The translations under genes and the position numbers were made by a program. A stretch of 23,269 nucleotides of DNA from Baffinella frigidus (taxonomy: Eukaryota; Cryptophyceae; Cryptomonadales; Baffinellaceae), in contig MU646710.1 of NCBI GenBank assembly GCA_026770585.1, forward strand, positions 175,559-198,827. The letters are read 5' to 3'. The notes under the pieces are model-generated. The model saw only the letters and a program-made list of their open reading frames with translations, was not told the DNA's origin and made no database searches. This document shows, in pieces, positions 8,884-15,732 of the stretch (positions are counted from its first letter, which is position 1; every line of letters begins with the position of its first letter).

Positions 8884-11800
8884 CTCTCTCGCTCTCTCGC
8901 TCTCTCGCTCTCACTTTCGCTCTCTCTCTCTCTTTGTCTCTCTCCCTCTCTATCTCCCTCCCTCCCTCCCTCCCTCCCTCCCTCCCTCCCTTTTCCCCTC
9001 TCTCTCCCCCCCTCTCTCTCTCCCTCCCTCCCCCTCTCTCTCTCACACACACACATTCTCTCCCTCTCTCTCCCGCCCTCTCTCGTTTGGCTGTTTTGGT
9101 AGTCGATCGGGGATGAGCGCCGCTGGAGCAAGTACGTGTCTGTGCAACCAGTTGCCCTGGTTAAGGGTCCAGCGTCTTGGGTATATGGTAAAGGGCATAG
9201 GGTATAGAGTATAGGGTATAGGGTCTTCAGGGTCTAGGGTTCAAGGTCAAACACAGCCGGGTTTAGGCACTGGTTTTGTTGGTACTTTGATTGTTGATGG
9301 CTGGCGGGGGTGCACCAGGGTTTTGTACAAAATGGGGAGGGGGGGGGGGTTACTGTACGTTGGAGTAGCGAGGCTTGGTACCGGTTGTTACGGAGATGGT
9401 GGGGGGAGGTTGGCACCGGTTGTTTGTTGAGGTGTGGGCGTAGGGGCACCGGAAGAGGTTAAAATTAAAGATTCGGAGATTAAAATTACTTTTCGCGGGT
9501 TAGGTCGTGTCACATCATGGAGCTGTCCGGGTTTTGCAGCTCCTCTCCTTCGTAAATTACTTCACATTTGCTTTACTTTTCCTACTGCGGTCCTGTTGTG
9601 TAGTAATTTTCATCCGGCTGTGTAGTAATTTTCCAACTGTGCAGTAATTTTCACTGCCCGAAAAGATGAATATCAAACGTTTTTTGCGGTGTAGGTCGTG
9701 CTACATCATGGAGCTGTCCGGGTGTTCGTGCTTCGGGATGTGGCAACTTGCGCTCCTCTCAGCATGCTTCCTCTCGGAAAGCGCGCCGCCGGGGGTACAT
9801 ATGCCCGAAACCCGAGACCCAAAACACCCCCGAAACCATATATCAAGGAAATAATACTGACAAAAATAATAATGATAATAATAAACCCGACACCCGAAAC
9901 CCGAAACCCGAAACCTTGGAGCCTGACACCATGAAGACTCGAAATCTGAGACCTGAAACACTCGAAACCGTAGAGCCTGAAATCCTCAAGACCCGAAACC
10001 TGACACCCGAAAACCGAAACCCTCTCAGCCTGCTTTCTCTCGGAAAGCGCGCCCTCTGGGGTATGTACCCGAAACCCGAACCCCGAAACCTTAGAGCTTC
10101 AAACCCCGAAACCTTAGAGCCGCAAACCCTGAAGACCCGAGACCCGAAACCCGAAACCCGAAACACCCGAACCCCTGGAGCCTGAAATCCTGCAGACCCG
10201 AAACCCGAAACCCGAAACCCGAAACCTGAAATCCGAAACCCGAAACCCCCTCAGCCTGTTTTCTCTCAGAGAGCGCGCCTACTGGGGTATGCACCCGATC
10301 CCCGAATCACGAAACCCGAAACCCTGGAGACCATGGACCGGAAACCCGAAACCACAAACCACAAACCACAAACCCCAAAAACACGAAACCAGGTCGGGGG
10401 GGGGGGCGACATGGACTTTCGAATGCCGCACGTGGAGCCGCTCCCAGGACTGTTTCTGGGCATCGCGGCGGGGTTTTCGCTGTGGGTGCTGAGTCACCGG
10501 GTGCTCGGGGAAGACAAGCGCCTGGCTGGACAGGTACCCTAACGGGGTCCGCCTCATAAAACCGTTCTCACCGTAAAAGCGTTTTAGCCGCCTTTTTGTA
10601 CGGGAGTTTCTGCGGTAAATGTGTTTTATGGCCACTCCGGTTTTAGAATGCCGCACGTGGAGCCGCTCCCAGGACTGTTTCTGAGGATTGCGGCGGGGGT
10701 GTCGCTGTGGGTGCTGAGTCACCGGGTGCTCGGGGAAGACAAGCGCCTGGCTGGACAGGTACCCTAACAGGGTCCGCCTGATAAAACTGTTCTCGCTGTA
10801 AAAGATTTTCAGCCGCCATGTTGTACGGGAGTTTCTGCGTTAAATGTGTTTTATGGCGAGCGCAGTTTTATGAAGGCAGAGAGCTAGGGGGCTCTCCCGG
10901 GGCTGTTTATGGGAATATCAGAAGGAGTGTCGCTGTGGTTGCTGAGTCACCGGGTGCTCGGGGAGGACAAGCGCCTAGCCGGGCAGGTACTAGCCATCCC
11001 CCGCATCCCGAATCCTAAACCCTAAACCATAATAAATCATAAATCATAAATCGTGAATAAATAAATAAAACCGCAAACCCCGACTGCAGCGGTGGGACGC
11101 AGACCTATCGGGGTGCTACATCGCAACCCTGCACCCTCAGGCCTAACCCCGAACGCAGCCGTGGGTTGCAGACTTGTCCGAACAAGTACTCGCGACCCCG
11201 CGCCCGGCGCTGGAGGCGTCACGTGACCAGATGTGCGCTCAACACCGCTCTCTAATAAATAATGAATTCCCTAATAAATCATAAAAAACGAATAACGAAT
11301 GATAAATGATAAATAAGTATGAAACCCTGAACCCCACACCCAAAAATGAGCGGTGGGACGCGGACTTGTCCAGGTACTACATCGCAACGCCACGCCCGGC
11401 GCTCGAGGCGTCGCGTGACCAGATGTGGGTCAAGCAGCCCTGCACCATAATACATCATACATCATACATAATACATAGTGCATATTACATAATACATAAT
11501 ACATAATACATAATACATAATACATAATACATAATACATAATGGATAATACACAATACATAATAGATGACACATAATAAATAATAAATAAGAAGTAATAC
11601 GTAAATAAACCCCTAATCACACACCCGAAACGCAGCGGTGGGACGCGGACTTGTCGGGGTACTACATCGCGACCCCGCGCCCGGCGCTGGAGGCGTCACG
11701 TGACCAGCTGTGGGCGGAACAGCGCCCTCTCATGGTCTCCAGCACCGGGCGAGGTGCGATCTACACCCTATGCCCTATCCTAAGCCCTGCGCAGACCCTG

Positions 11801-12440
11801 AACCCTAGTCCCTAAACTCTGAACCCCAAACCCTAGAACCTAAGCCCTGAACCCTAGTCCCTAAACCCTAGACCACAAACGTCCTCGCATCGTCTCGAAC
11901 ACCGCCCCAGGTGTACAGGGGTACCTCGCTCACACGAAAGCGCCCCCCCCCCCCCAGGACCACCTTAGGGCCCTAGGCCTACTCTATGGTCCTAGGAGGA
12001 GGTGCTTGCTTACGAGCGAGGTACCCCTGTACACCCTGTACCCTAAACCCTGAGCACCGGGCCAGGTCTCAATCCTCAACTATAAGTGCTTGGCGAGTGT
12101 GCGTGTCCTCAATTCGCGAGAACCCCCAGCGTTTTCTCTGAGCCCTGAACCCTCCCGAGCAGCGGCGGAGACTCATCAGGGCGCACCGGGGTTTAGGCTT
12201 TAAGGTTCATCGGTTGGGGTGCGGATTTAGGGTTGAGTTCCTAACGGGCTATTCAAACCCTGCCGATCAGGCGCGGAGACCCCAGTGATGTCCGTCTCGG
12301 CGGTTCGTTACGTCCTAACGGATTATTCGTTACGCCCCAACACGGGTTATTCGTTACGTCTTGACGGGTTATCCAAACCGTCCAAACGGGTTACTCAAAC
12401 CTTCCCGAGCAGGCGCAGAGACCCCCGCGATGTCCGTCTC
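4534..12440 (+). CDS. gene B: multi-pass membrane protein, PqiA-like
   Basis: Spliced from exons 4534-4941, 5234-5308, 5686-5769, 6066-6131, 6475-6592, 6992-7076, 7718-7790, 8738-8820, 9695-9794, 10393-10533 and 11636-11753, with a possible further exon near 12271; phases agree throughout. The 3' end is probably in or beyond the N gap. The protein has several hydrophobic helices arranged as two similar halves. Half one: ASQVLPVLDV, SFWGWVWWLLTNG, a long helix, a basic RKSRLSLLRDLG stretch, then ATVRMAEPEP and GGTLAFIAAVLGQWVG. Half two: AAMFLPAAYVSF, SIADAVGYAWRTG, PLAVLGAVCIEAIPVLTA. The LP motif, the SI..W...G helix and the ATV.EP.....LAF motif resemble PqiA proteins, membrane partners of MCE-type lipid transport in bacteria. 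The assignment is by motif memory, not a search. Start: first in-frame ATG at 4534; the frame is open upstream but has no ATG. Confidence 0.5.
5102..5230. mobile_element. 129-bp inverted-repeat element ending at the exon 2 acceptor
   Basis: Ends are inverted (CCACGCCAGATT..GGA..GGAGTT at the left and its complement, with a few mismatches, at the right). The right end finishes one to three bases before the CAG acceptor of gene B exon 2. The interior has CACCACAGGTGGTG. No coding capacity. Confidence 0.6.
5234..5308 (+). CDS. gene B exon 2 (25 codons)
   Basis: Acceptor GTCCAG, donor GTCGCC; phase 0 on both sides. Reads VVATVRMAEPEPTGGSEW and ends HVSLLT. It places the ATV.EP motif directly before the next hydrophobic exon, as in PqiA-type domains. 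Its 3' half is duplicated at 5400-5439. Confidence 0.55.
5309..5660. repeat. CCCTAAA/CCCTGAA intron array with a partial exon 2 copy
   Basis: Degenerate CCCTAAA and CCCTGAA heptamers on the sense strand. At 5400-5439 a copy of the exon 2 end (ACGGGGGGGTCCGAGTGG..) keeps the ACG/GTCGCCC junction. Confidence 0.85.
5686..5769 (+). CDS. gene B exon 3 (28 codons)
   Basis: Acceptor GAGCAG, donor GTCCAA; phase 0. Encodes a transmembrane helix, GGTLAFIAAVLGQWVGTLLT then IFVTNNFK. A partial copy with its own donor (GTGCAT) lies at 5909-5949 and reads GTLFTIFVASNFK. Confidence 0.65.
5909..5949 (+). pseudogene. partial copy of gene B exon 3
   Basis: Matches the last 13-14 codons of exon 3 and keeps the AAG/GT donor, but the 5' half and a clear acceptor are missing. 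Confidence 0.7.
6066..6131 (+). CDS. gene B exon 4 (22 codons)
   Basis: Acceptor ACCAG, donor GTTGCT; phase 0. Reads VGISALSREACYDAGKDSDD then AQ, a hydrophilic loop. A diverged copy ending at 6310 keeps the donor and the first intron bases (GTTGCTTCA). Confidence 0.6.
6206..6310 (+). pseudogene. partial copies of gene B exons 5 and 4
   Basis: 6206-6226 repeats an internal piece of exon 5 (TCTCTCTGGATCGTGG). 6258-6310 repeats exon 4 (CVSREACCDTGKDSDDAE) with donor GTTGCT. Their order is reversed relative to the functional exons, which simple tandem duplication does not explain. Confidence 0.6.
6475..6592 (+). CDS. gene B exon 5 (39 codons + 1 base)
   Basis: Acceptor ACGCAG, donor GTTTGC; phase 0 in, phase 1 out. 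Starts EHRERVKRNVLFSLWIVG, continues as a hydrophobic helix with the LP motif (AAMFLPAAYVSF). This starts the second half of the protein. Confidence 0.65.
6719..6890 (+). pseudogene. two partial copies of gene B exon 6 5' half
   Basis: 6719-6762 and 6850-6890 each follow a CAG acceptor and repeat the start of exon 6 (CGACAGCACGGC..CCGCTCTCGATC). Both stop at the same place, CTCTCKATC, where CCCTAAACC begins. Confidence 0.75.
6992..7076 (+). CDS. gene B exon 6
   Basis: Acceptor ACCAG, donor GTGCAC; phase 1 in, phase 2 out. Reads DSTAAAGGFPLSIADAVGYA and ends WRTGHLRG. The SI..AV..AW..G stretch resembles the amphipathic helix of PqiA domains. Two 5' copies precede it and two 3' copies follow it. 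Confidence 0.6.
7112..7236. mobile_element. 125-bp foldback element with perfect 45-bp arms
   Basis: Arms 7112-7156 and 7192-7236 are exact reverse complements; the loop is 35 bp. It begins 35 bp after the exon 6 donor. No open reading frame. The absence of any mismatch suggests recent insertion or active gene conversion. Confidence 0.85.
7330..7491 (+). pseudogene. two partial copies of gene B exon 6 3' half
   Basis: About 7330-7377 (CCCCGCTTTCTATCGCGGACGC..CCTCCGCGG/GTATC) has a frame-breaking insertion (TATAGGATATAGG). 7455-7491 (TGTGGGTACGCCTGGCGCACGG..CCGCGGTAG/GTATC) is cleaner and its donor GTATC would also join exon 7 in phase, adding one residue. Confidence 0.65.
7540..7715. repeat. 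CCCTAAA-related intron array
   Basis: CCCTGAA, CCCTCAA and CTCCTAA variants on the sense strand up to the exon 7 acceptor. Confidence 0.8.
7718..7790 (+). CDS. gene B exon 7
   Basis: Acceptor CCCAG; phase 2 in, phase 0 out. Reads IGEGISPDGWGNKPLAVLGA then VCIE. The boundary is GAG/GCAATT, so a GC donor would be needed; a second copy of this end (7897-7919) has GAG/GCAACC. The bases after the boundary, GCAATTCCCG, repeat the start of exon 8 (GCGATCCCCG), so the two were probably once contiguous. Confidence 0.55.
7800..7900 (+). repeat. (CT)n/(CCCT)n pyrimidine tract
   Basis: About 100 bp of almost pure CT on the sense strand, directly followed by a second copy of the end of exon 7. Confidence 0.95.
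7897..7919 (+). pseudogene. copy of the gene B exon 7 end
   Basis: CCTGGGGGCTGTCTGCATCG repeats 7769-7789 almost exactly and flanks the CT tract, so the tract is bounded by a direct repeat. Confidence 0.8.
7928..8737. repeat. CCCTAAA-type intron with four partial exon 8 copies and a foldback element
   Basis: Copies of the exon 8 start at 8021-8040, 8229-8272, 8455-8479 and 8607-8630, each beginning GCRATCCCCGTG after AG or GG. They are separated by CCCTAAA, CCCCTAA and CCCCTAC arrays. The longest copy (8229) reads AIPVLTAAGETGVWL before it stops. Confidence 0.8.
8280..8450. mobile_element. foldback element, GGAAACGG..TGTAGTAATTTTC family
   Basis: Inverted inner blocks (CAACGAAAATTACTACACA at 8310-8328 and 8353-8371; TGTGTAGTAATTTTCGTTG at 8401-8419) and weaker outer ends related to GGAAACGG. 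It separates two copies of gene B exon 8. Relatives lie at 9596-9670, 18722-18859 and 18909-19038. Confidence 0.65.
8738..8820 (+). CDS. gene B exon 8
   Basis: Acceptor GCGCAG, donor GTACCG; phase 0 in, phase 2 out. Reads AIPVLTAAGVTGVWLFGEAM and ends GDERRWR. A degenerate copy of its end at about 9088-9131 ends TGGAGCAA before a better donor (GTACGT), also phase 2. Confidence 0.6.
8826..9080 (+). repeat. (CT)n-rich microsatellite, about 255 bp
   Basis: CTCTCT and CCCT runs with short CACACA and CGCTCT interruptions, C/T on the sense strand. It separates exon 8 from a copy of its own 3' end. Confidence 0.95.
9088..9131 (+). pseudogene. second copy of the gene B exon 8 end, possibly used
   Basis: GGCTGTTTTGGTAGTCGATC then GGGGATGAGCGCCGCTGG repeats the exon 8 end. 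A TAG acceptor and GTACGT donor would allow a short alternative exon. Confidence 0.55.
9132..9694 (+). other. gene B intron with few structured repeats
   Basis: Contains a short GGGTATA array (9178-9230), GCACCGGTTGTT-like echoes (9380-9425), a copy of the next exon start (9503-9532) and TGTAGTAATTTTC blocks (9598-9653). No separate gene seen. Confidence 0.5.
9695..9794 (+). CDS. gene B exon 9 (tentative)
   Basis: Acceptor TGTAG, donor GTACAT; phase 2 in, phase 0 out, fitting both neighbours. Encodes a hydrophobic segment (GMWQLALLSACFLSESAPPG). Its 5' part is echoed at 9503-9532 and its 3' part with donor at 10024-10060 and 10250-10286 (both before GTATG). The conserved donor in three copies is the main support. 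Confidence 0.4.
9795..10392. repeat. CCCGAAA-type array with two copies of the exon 9 end
   Basis: Sense-strand CCCGAAA, ACCTGAAA and CCAAACC units. Embedded at 10024-10060 and 10250-10286 are CTCAGCCTGYTTTCTCTC..GCGCGCC..TGGG/GTATG. Confidence 0.8.
10393..10533 (+). CDS. gene B exon 10, copy 1
   Basis: Acceptor ACCAG, donor GTACCC, phase 0 both sides. After a Gly run it reads MPHVEPLPGLFLGIAAGFSL and ends VLGEDKRLAGQ; one transmembrane helix. The eleven-G run is in frame but prone to sequencing error. Confidence 0.55.
10422..10986 (+). repeat. triplicated exon-plus-intron unit of about 225 bp
   Basis: Exon 10 copies end at 10533, 10758 and 10986, all with CAG/GTAC donors; the intron between (ACCCTAACRGGGTCCGCCT..) is duplicated too. 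Copy 2 (10647-10758) has its own acceptor TTTTAG and enters in phase 2; copy 3 diverges at its 5' end but stays open (LPGLFMGISEGVSLWLLSHR). Confidence 0.85.
11090..11449 (+). pseudogene. three partial copies of gene B exon 11
   Basis: 11090-11129 (CAG acceptor, RWDADLSGCYIAT), 11159-11252 (CAG acceptor, PWVADLSEQVLATPRPALEA) and 11351-11446 (GAG in place of CAG, RWDADLSRYYIATPRPALEA). None keeps the final donor. Confidence 0.75.
11447..11610. repeat. A+T-rich (ATAATACAT)n minisatellite
   Basis: About fifteen 9-bp units, ending just before the complete exon 11. Similar ATAAATCATAAA runs lie at 11028-11072 and 11252-11320. Confidence 0.9.
11636..11753 (+). CDS. gene B exon 11 (complete copy)
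   Basis: Acceptor CGCAG, donor GTGCGA; phase 0 in, phase 1 out. Reads RWDADLSGYYIATPRPALEA, then SRDQLWAEQRPLMVSSTGR. It is the only one of four copies with both splice sites; echoes of its 3' end lie at 11891-11912 and 12052-12068. Confidence 0.6.
11914..12031. mobile_element. MITE copy 1, TA-flanked, CAGGGGTACCTCGCT family
   Basis: 118 bp from TA to TA. Terminal repeats CAGGGGTACCTCGCT and AGCGAGGTACCCCTG; the inside is a longer imperfect foldback around CCTAGGACC..GGTCCTAGG. TA at both ends fits a Tc1/mariner-like target duplication. No coding capacity. Confidence 0.8.
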
Positions 12441-12499
12441 GGCGATCCGTTAGGTCCTAACGGGTTATTCGTCACGTCCTAACAAGTTATTCAAACCGT
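12236..12499. repeat. minisatellite GTTACGTCCTAACGGGTTAT, with possible gene B exon copies
   Basis: Units of about 20-26 bp run up to the N gap. Inside, 12271-12311 and 12413-12451 share GCGCRGAGACCCC..GATGTCCGTCTCGGCG after CAG. They could be a gene B exon entering in phase 1 and reading AETPVMSVSA; evidence is thin. Confidence 0.5.
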
Positions 12500-12934
12500 N
12501 NNNNNNNNNNNNNNNNNNNNNNNNNNNNNNNNNNNNNNNNNNNNNNNNNNNNNNNNNNNNNNNNNNNNNNNNNNNNNNNNNNNNNNNNNNNNNNNNNNNN
12601 NNNNNNNNNNNNNNNNNNNNNNNNNNNNNNNNNNNNNNNNNNNNNNNNNNNNNNNNNNNNNNNNNNNNNNNNNNNNNNNNNNNNNNNNNNNNNNNNNNNN
12701 NNNNNNNNNNNNNNNNNNNNNNNNNNNNNNNNNNNNNNNNNNNNNNNNNNNNNNNNNNNNNNNNNNNNNNNNNNNNNNNNNNNNNNNNNNNNNNNNNNNN
12801 NNNNNNNNNNNNNNNNNNNNNNNNNNNNNNNNNNNNNNNNNNNNNNNNNNNNNNNNNNNNNNNNNNNNNNNNNNNNNNNNNNNNNNNNNNNNNNNNNNNN
12901 NNNNNNNNNNNNNNNNNNNNNNNNNNNNNNNNNN
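12500..12934. other. assembly gap (435 N)
   Basis: Unsequenced run. It probably interrupts the 3' part of gene B; the sequence after it starts with a GA microsatellite (12935-12950). Confidence 1.
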
Positions 12935-13115
12935 GAGAGAGAGGAGAGATGATGCGTGCGGACGGGACTGGAGGGTCCGGAGAGGAGCGGTGGGGAGTGT
13001 TCTTGGGTGTAATAAAAGGTCCCCATTCCCGGCGGTCCGTCTGAAAAAAGGTCGACACCGCGAAGACCCGGAGCGACGCCAAGATACATGCGTTTGGTTT
13101 GACATCTGAGGTATC

Positions 13116-13275
13116 CGTGGTTGGAGCTCCTATGAGCCTAACGATGGGATGCCATATGGGCCTTCAGCCGACTTGCCTTATCCTGAGTGTGTGTGCGTGG
13201 TTGGAGCTCCTATGAGCCTAACGATGGGATGCCATATGGGCCTTCAGCCGACTTGCCTTATCCTGAGTGTGTGTG
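13116..13275. repeat. 80-bp direct repeat, two identical copies
   Basis: The unit from CGTGGTTGGAGCTCCTATGA to TGTGTGTGC occurs twice in a row. A diverged third copy lies at about 15957-16021, and the similarity continues downstream there, ending in CCTAAAGGACCTAAA (13439-13453 and 16209-16225). Confidence 0.85.
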
Positions 13276-13476
13276 CGAGGCCTGTGCCTCTTTGGCCTAA
13301 CTCAAACGCCCGATGAGGATACCCTTTAGCCGGTTCTGCCGCGATCCTCTGTACAGGGGGGCTTGATGTGGTCCGAAAGGAAGCATGGCCTTTCTACAGA
13401 ACAATTTCCGGTGTCCGCCTATGCTGGGAGCTCGAAGAACCTAAAGGACCTAAACCCTGAACCCTGGGGCAACGTG

Positions 13477-13597
13477 TACAGGGGTACCTCGCTCACAAGA
13501 AACCGCCCCCCCCTAGGACCCTACAGTAGGGCTATGTCTTGGGCCCTATGGTGGTCCCTAGGGGGCTGCGGTTTTACATGAGCGAGGTACCCCTGTA
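13477..13597. mobile_element. MITE copy 2
   Basis: 121 bp, TA-flanked, same terminal repeats as copy 1. The interior includes CCTAGGACCCTACAGTAGGG and its inverted partner. Confidence 0.8.
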
Positions 13598-13821
13598 GTG
13601 TGTGTGGGAGAACTCCAGATCCTAGCTGCCCCCCAAAAAACCGCAGGGGGTCTTAGTACGTGGTCTTGAAATCAATAGAGTCTCTGCTGGGGGGGTGCGG
13701 GGAGGGAGAGGCGGGGGGGAGGCGGTGCGTAGATGGCGTCCGTGTTGGCAGTCATAAAGGAATCTCTCTCAAAGACGACAGGGCGCGCTGTGAATTCAGA
13801 TGTTTACTCCGAAGACACGTG

Positions 13822-13892
13822 CCGCACACAGATAGGCCCACTTTAGGGTCCTACGGGGGGGGCGCCTCCTTGTGAGCGAGGTGCATCCCCAC
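13822..13892. mobile_element. MITE fragment (one end)
   Basis: Right-end sequence (TAGGGTCCTACGGGGGG..GTGAGCGAGGTGCATCCCC) related to copies 1 and 2; the left terminal repeat is missing. Confidence 0.6.
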
Positions 13893-13987
13893 GGAAGATG
13901 TGGTTGCGCAGGACCTGGAGAGACTTCATGCGCACTCTTGCGGGTGACTTTTGGTTGCCGACAAAGGAAACCAAAGATCGCCAGCAC

Positions 13988-14160
13988 TACAGGGTTGCCT
14001 CGCTCGTAAGGAGGTGTATTTATTTCACGAAGATGGCCACTAGCGTACCTCACTCATAAGAAACCGCCTCCTCCTACGACCCTACAGTAGGACTCTGCAT
14101 AGGGCTCTATGGTGGTCCTAGAGGGTGGGTGCGCTTTGTTATGAGCGAGGTACCCCTGTA
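13988..14160. mobile_element. MITE copy with a duplicated left end
   Basis: One left terminus at 13988-14010 (TACAGGGTTGCCTCGCTCGT) and a second, truncated one at 14045-14060 (GTACCTCACTCATAAG) share the right terminus at 14141-14160. It ends beside the zinc-finger cassette. Confidence 0.7.
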
Positions 14161-14238
14161 ACCTCGGTGGGAGAGAGCTGGCCCCAGGGTTCCGTGAGGG
14201 AACTCCAAGGCTCGAGGCAGTCCACGACACGGGGTCGT

Positions 14239-14527
14239 TCACCAGCCGATGGCATCACTCCTGACCGAGAGCTTGGCGCAGTGCCTCGTCAGGGTGCCGG
14301 ACTGCGAGAAGGCCTTGCTGAAGGTGGTGCAGGCGTAGGGGCGATCCCCGGAATGGGTGCGCATGTGTTCCGTCAGGCTGCTGGACGTCGAGAAGGCCTT
14401 ACCGCAGGTGGTGCATGGGTAGGGCCGGTCGCCGGAGTGGGTGCGCGTGTGTCTTGTTAAGCTGCCGGAGCTGGAGAATGCTATGTCACAGGTTGTGCAG
14501 AGGTAGGGGCGCCGGAATGCGTGCGCA
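14239..14527 (-). pseudogene. broken C2H2 zinc-finger gene fragment
   Basis: Two intact C2H2 fingers (YLCTTCDIAFSSSGSLTRHT; YPCTTCGKAFSTSSSLTEHM) joined by the SGDRPY linker, then a third with the second Cys replaced by Phe and the last His lost. C2H2 fingers bind DNA or RNA in the nucleus. The 5' end is cut by a MITE at 14528-14690. Just inside it the linker region (TGCGCACGCATTCCGGC) lacks 4 bases compared with the other linkers, so MRTHSG and RPYLC are in different frames. The open frame to 14559 starts inside the MITE. The 3' end and following 60 bp match 16490-16585 in inverted orientation, with a 7-base deletion here shifting the frame at the last His. Not a working gene as it stands. 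Confidence 0.75.
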
Positions 14528-14690
14528 TACAGGGTACCTCGTTCATAGGAAAACGCCACCGCCCTAGGACCACCGTAGGGCCCTAGGGGTGGGCCTACTG
14601 TAGGGTTCTAGGGGGCGTATACGAAACCGCCTGCAACTCCCGCCAGCTCATAACTAGGGCGATGTTTTCCTATGAGCGAGGTACCCTGTA
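14528..14690. mobile_element. MITE copy inserted in the zinc-finger sequence
   Basis: 163 bp, TA-flanked, terminal repeats CAGGGTACCTCGTTCAT and ATGAGCGAGGTACCCTG. Its left end abuts the interrupted finger linker. The insertion also has an internal duplication of the CCTAGG core. Confidence 0.8.
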
Positions 14691-15059
14691 CGTAAGCTAC
14701 TCGCCACTTAAGGGATACGCGCCCCCAGGGGGTGGACAGGGGGTGCAGTGGGCACGCGTGCCCTTGCAACTCCCCCCAGTTTGGCGTGCCCAGAAACACG
14801 GGGATTGCCCCAGCCGTCAGAACCTACTGATGCCACGGTAGGAGGTGGAGTTAGAATCCATCCAGAAAATGCTCGTATGAGCGGCCAACACGGGGTACAG
14901 CAGTGGCACAATGCGTAGCATGTGGGGTGATGACGCTGTTTCTTTGGCAATAAATGATCAATCTCTCTCTGCCACCGCGCGCCTACTGCACCCCCTCCTG
15001 CATCGTCTTGTAGAAGCGAAAAGACAATGGCCGATCTACCCCGAAGCGGGCCTATCCCA
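14691..15059. other. intergenic region, nothing recognised
   Basis: No exon, repeat family or RNA gene that I can support. A 129-codon minus-strand frame crosses it, but without similarity or helical pattern. Confidence 0.5.
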
Positions 15060-15395
15060 CTACACCTCTGCGCCATCCTGCGCGCCACCAGCCGCAAGCA
15101 TCCCGACCTTCAGAGCCTCTGAGGCTCCTGAAACCTGCGCGCCTCCTGCTCTTCGAGAGCGTGCACCCCTCTGCCCGACAAGAGCCTGGCAGGGTCTGCT
15201 GATCCCACAGCACTCATCATCCCCCTCATCGTCCGCAGAGCAGAGGCAGAGCGCGCAGCAGACGATGGCAATCGCGATGATCACGACCAGTGCCCAGGGC
15301 GAGTCCGCTGGCGTTGCTGGGCTTGGAGTCGTGGTGACCTCGGAAGCAGTCACAACTCTCGCGAGAATCAGCGCGAGAAGCGCCGTGCGAGTCAT
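15060..15395 (-). CDS. possible small single-pass membrane protein
   Basis: Not recognised. From ATG at 15395 the 111-residue frame begins with a signal-peptide-like MTRTALLALILARVVTAS, then a short Thr/Pro-rich stretch, a transmembrane helix (WALVVIIAIAIVCCALCLC), an acidic ADDEGDDE and a basic/Ala-rich tail. The order signal peptide, short ectodomain, helix, charged tail argues for a type I membrane protein. An in-frame ATG at 15485 would put 30 unlikely residues before the signal peptide. No intron is needed, unlike the other genes here, so chance cannot be excluded. Confidence 0.4.
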   Translation of the reverse strand: MTRTALLALILARVVTASEVTTTPSPATPADSPWALVVIIAIAIVCCALCLCSADDEGDDECCGISRPCQALVGQRGARSRRAGGAQVSGASEALKVGMLAAGGAQDGAEV

Positions 15396-15732
15396 CACAC
15401 AGTCAGCTTTCCGTGACGCGCAACGAGTTGAGCTTCCTGGTAGGAGCTGCGAGTCAGGAGGTGACCTTAATGGGCGGCAGGGCATCGTTGCGCAAGGGGG
15501 TTTGCCTGCCTGGTTTTTGTACCCCTGTCCTGGAACCCTGGTCTAGTCAGGGTACGCGATCTCACAGCGCACTGCTGGCAAGGACACGGGCGGGCACCGT
15601 CAGCAGTTGCAGACAGGATGCTCCGACGTGGAACGCGGCTGGCGCTGCTGCGCACTGCACCCCGATGCAAGACACAATTCAGGCTGAAGTGGTCAAACGT
15701 GGATTTTAGAATTTGACCATTTTCATCAGGCT
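15396..15732. other. intergenic region, nothing recognised
   Basis: About 340 bp; likely holds the promoter of the minus-strand gene ending at 15060. No specific motif is supported. Confidence 0.4.

Noticed and set aside
7694-9214. Ser/Leu and Arg/Glu repeat proteins
   Set aside because: Translations of CT microsatellites on either strand.
9748-10722. Frames with PKPETRNPK or FRVSGFG repeats
   Set aside because: Translations of CCCGAAA arrays; only the short embedded exon copies are meaningful.
12465-13105. Three frames spanning the N run
   Set aside because: They are open only because N has no stops.
13116-13275. 80-bp direct repeat as a biological duplication of note
   Set aside because: The copies are identical and close to an assembly gap, so an assembly artefact is possible; kept only as a feature.
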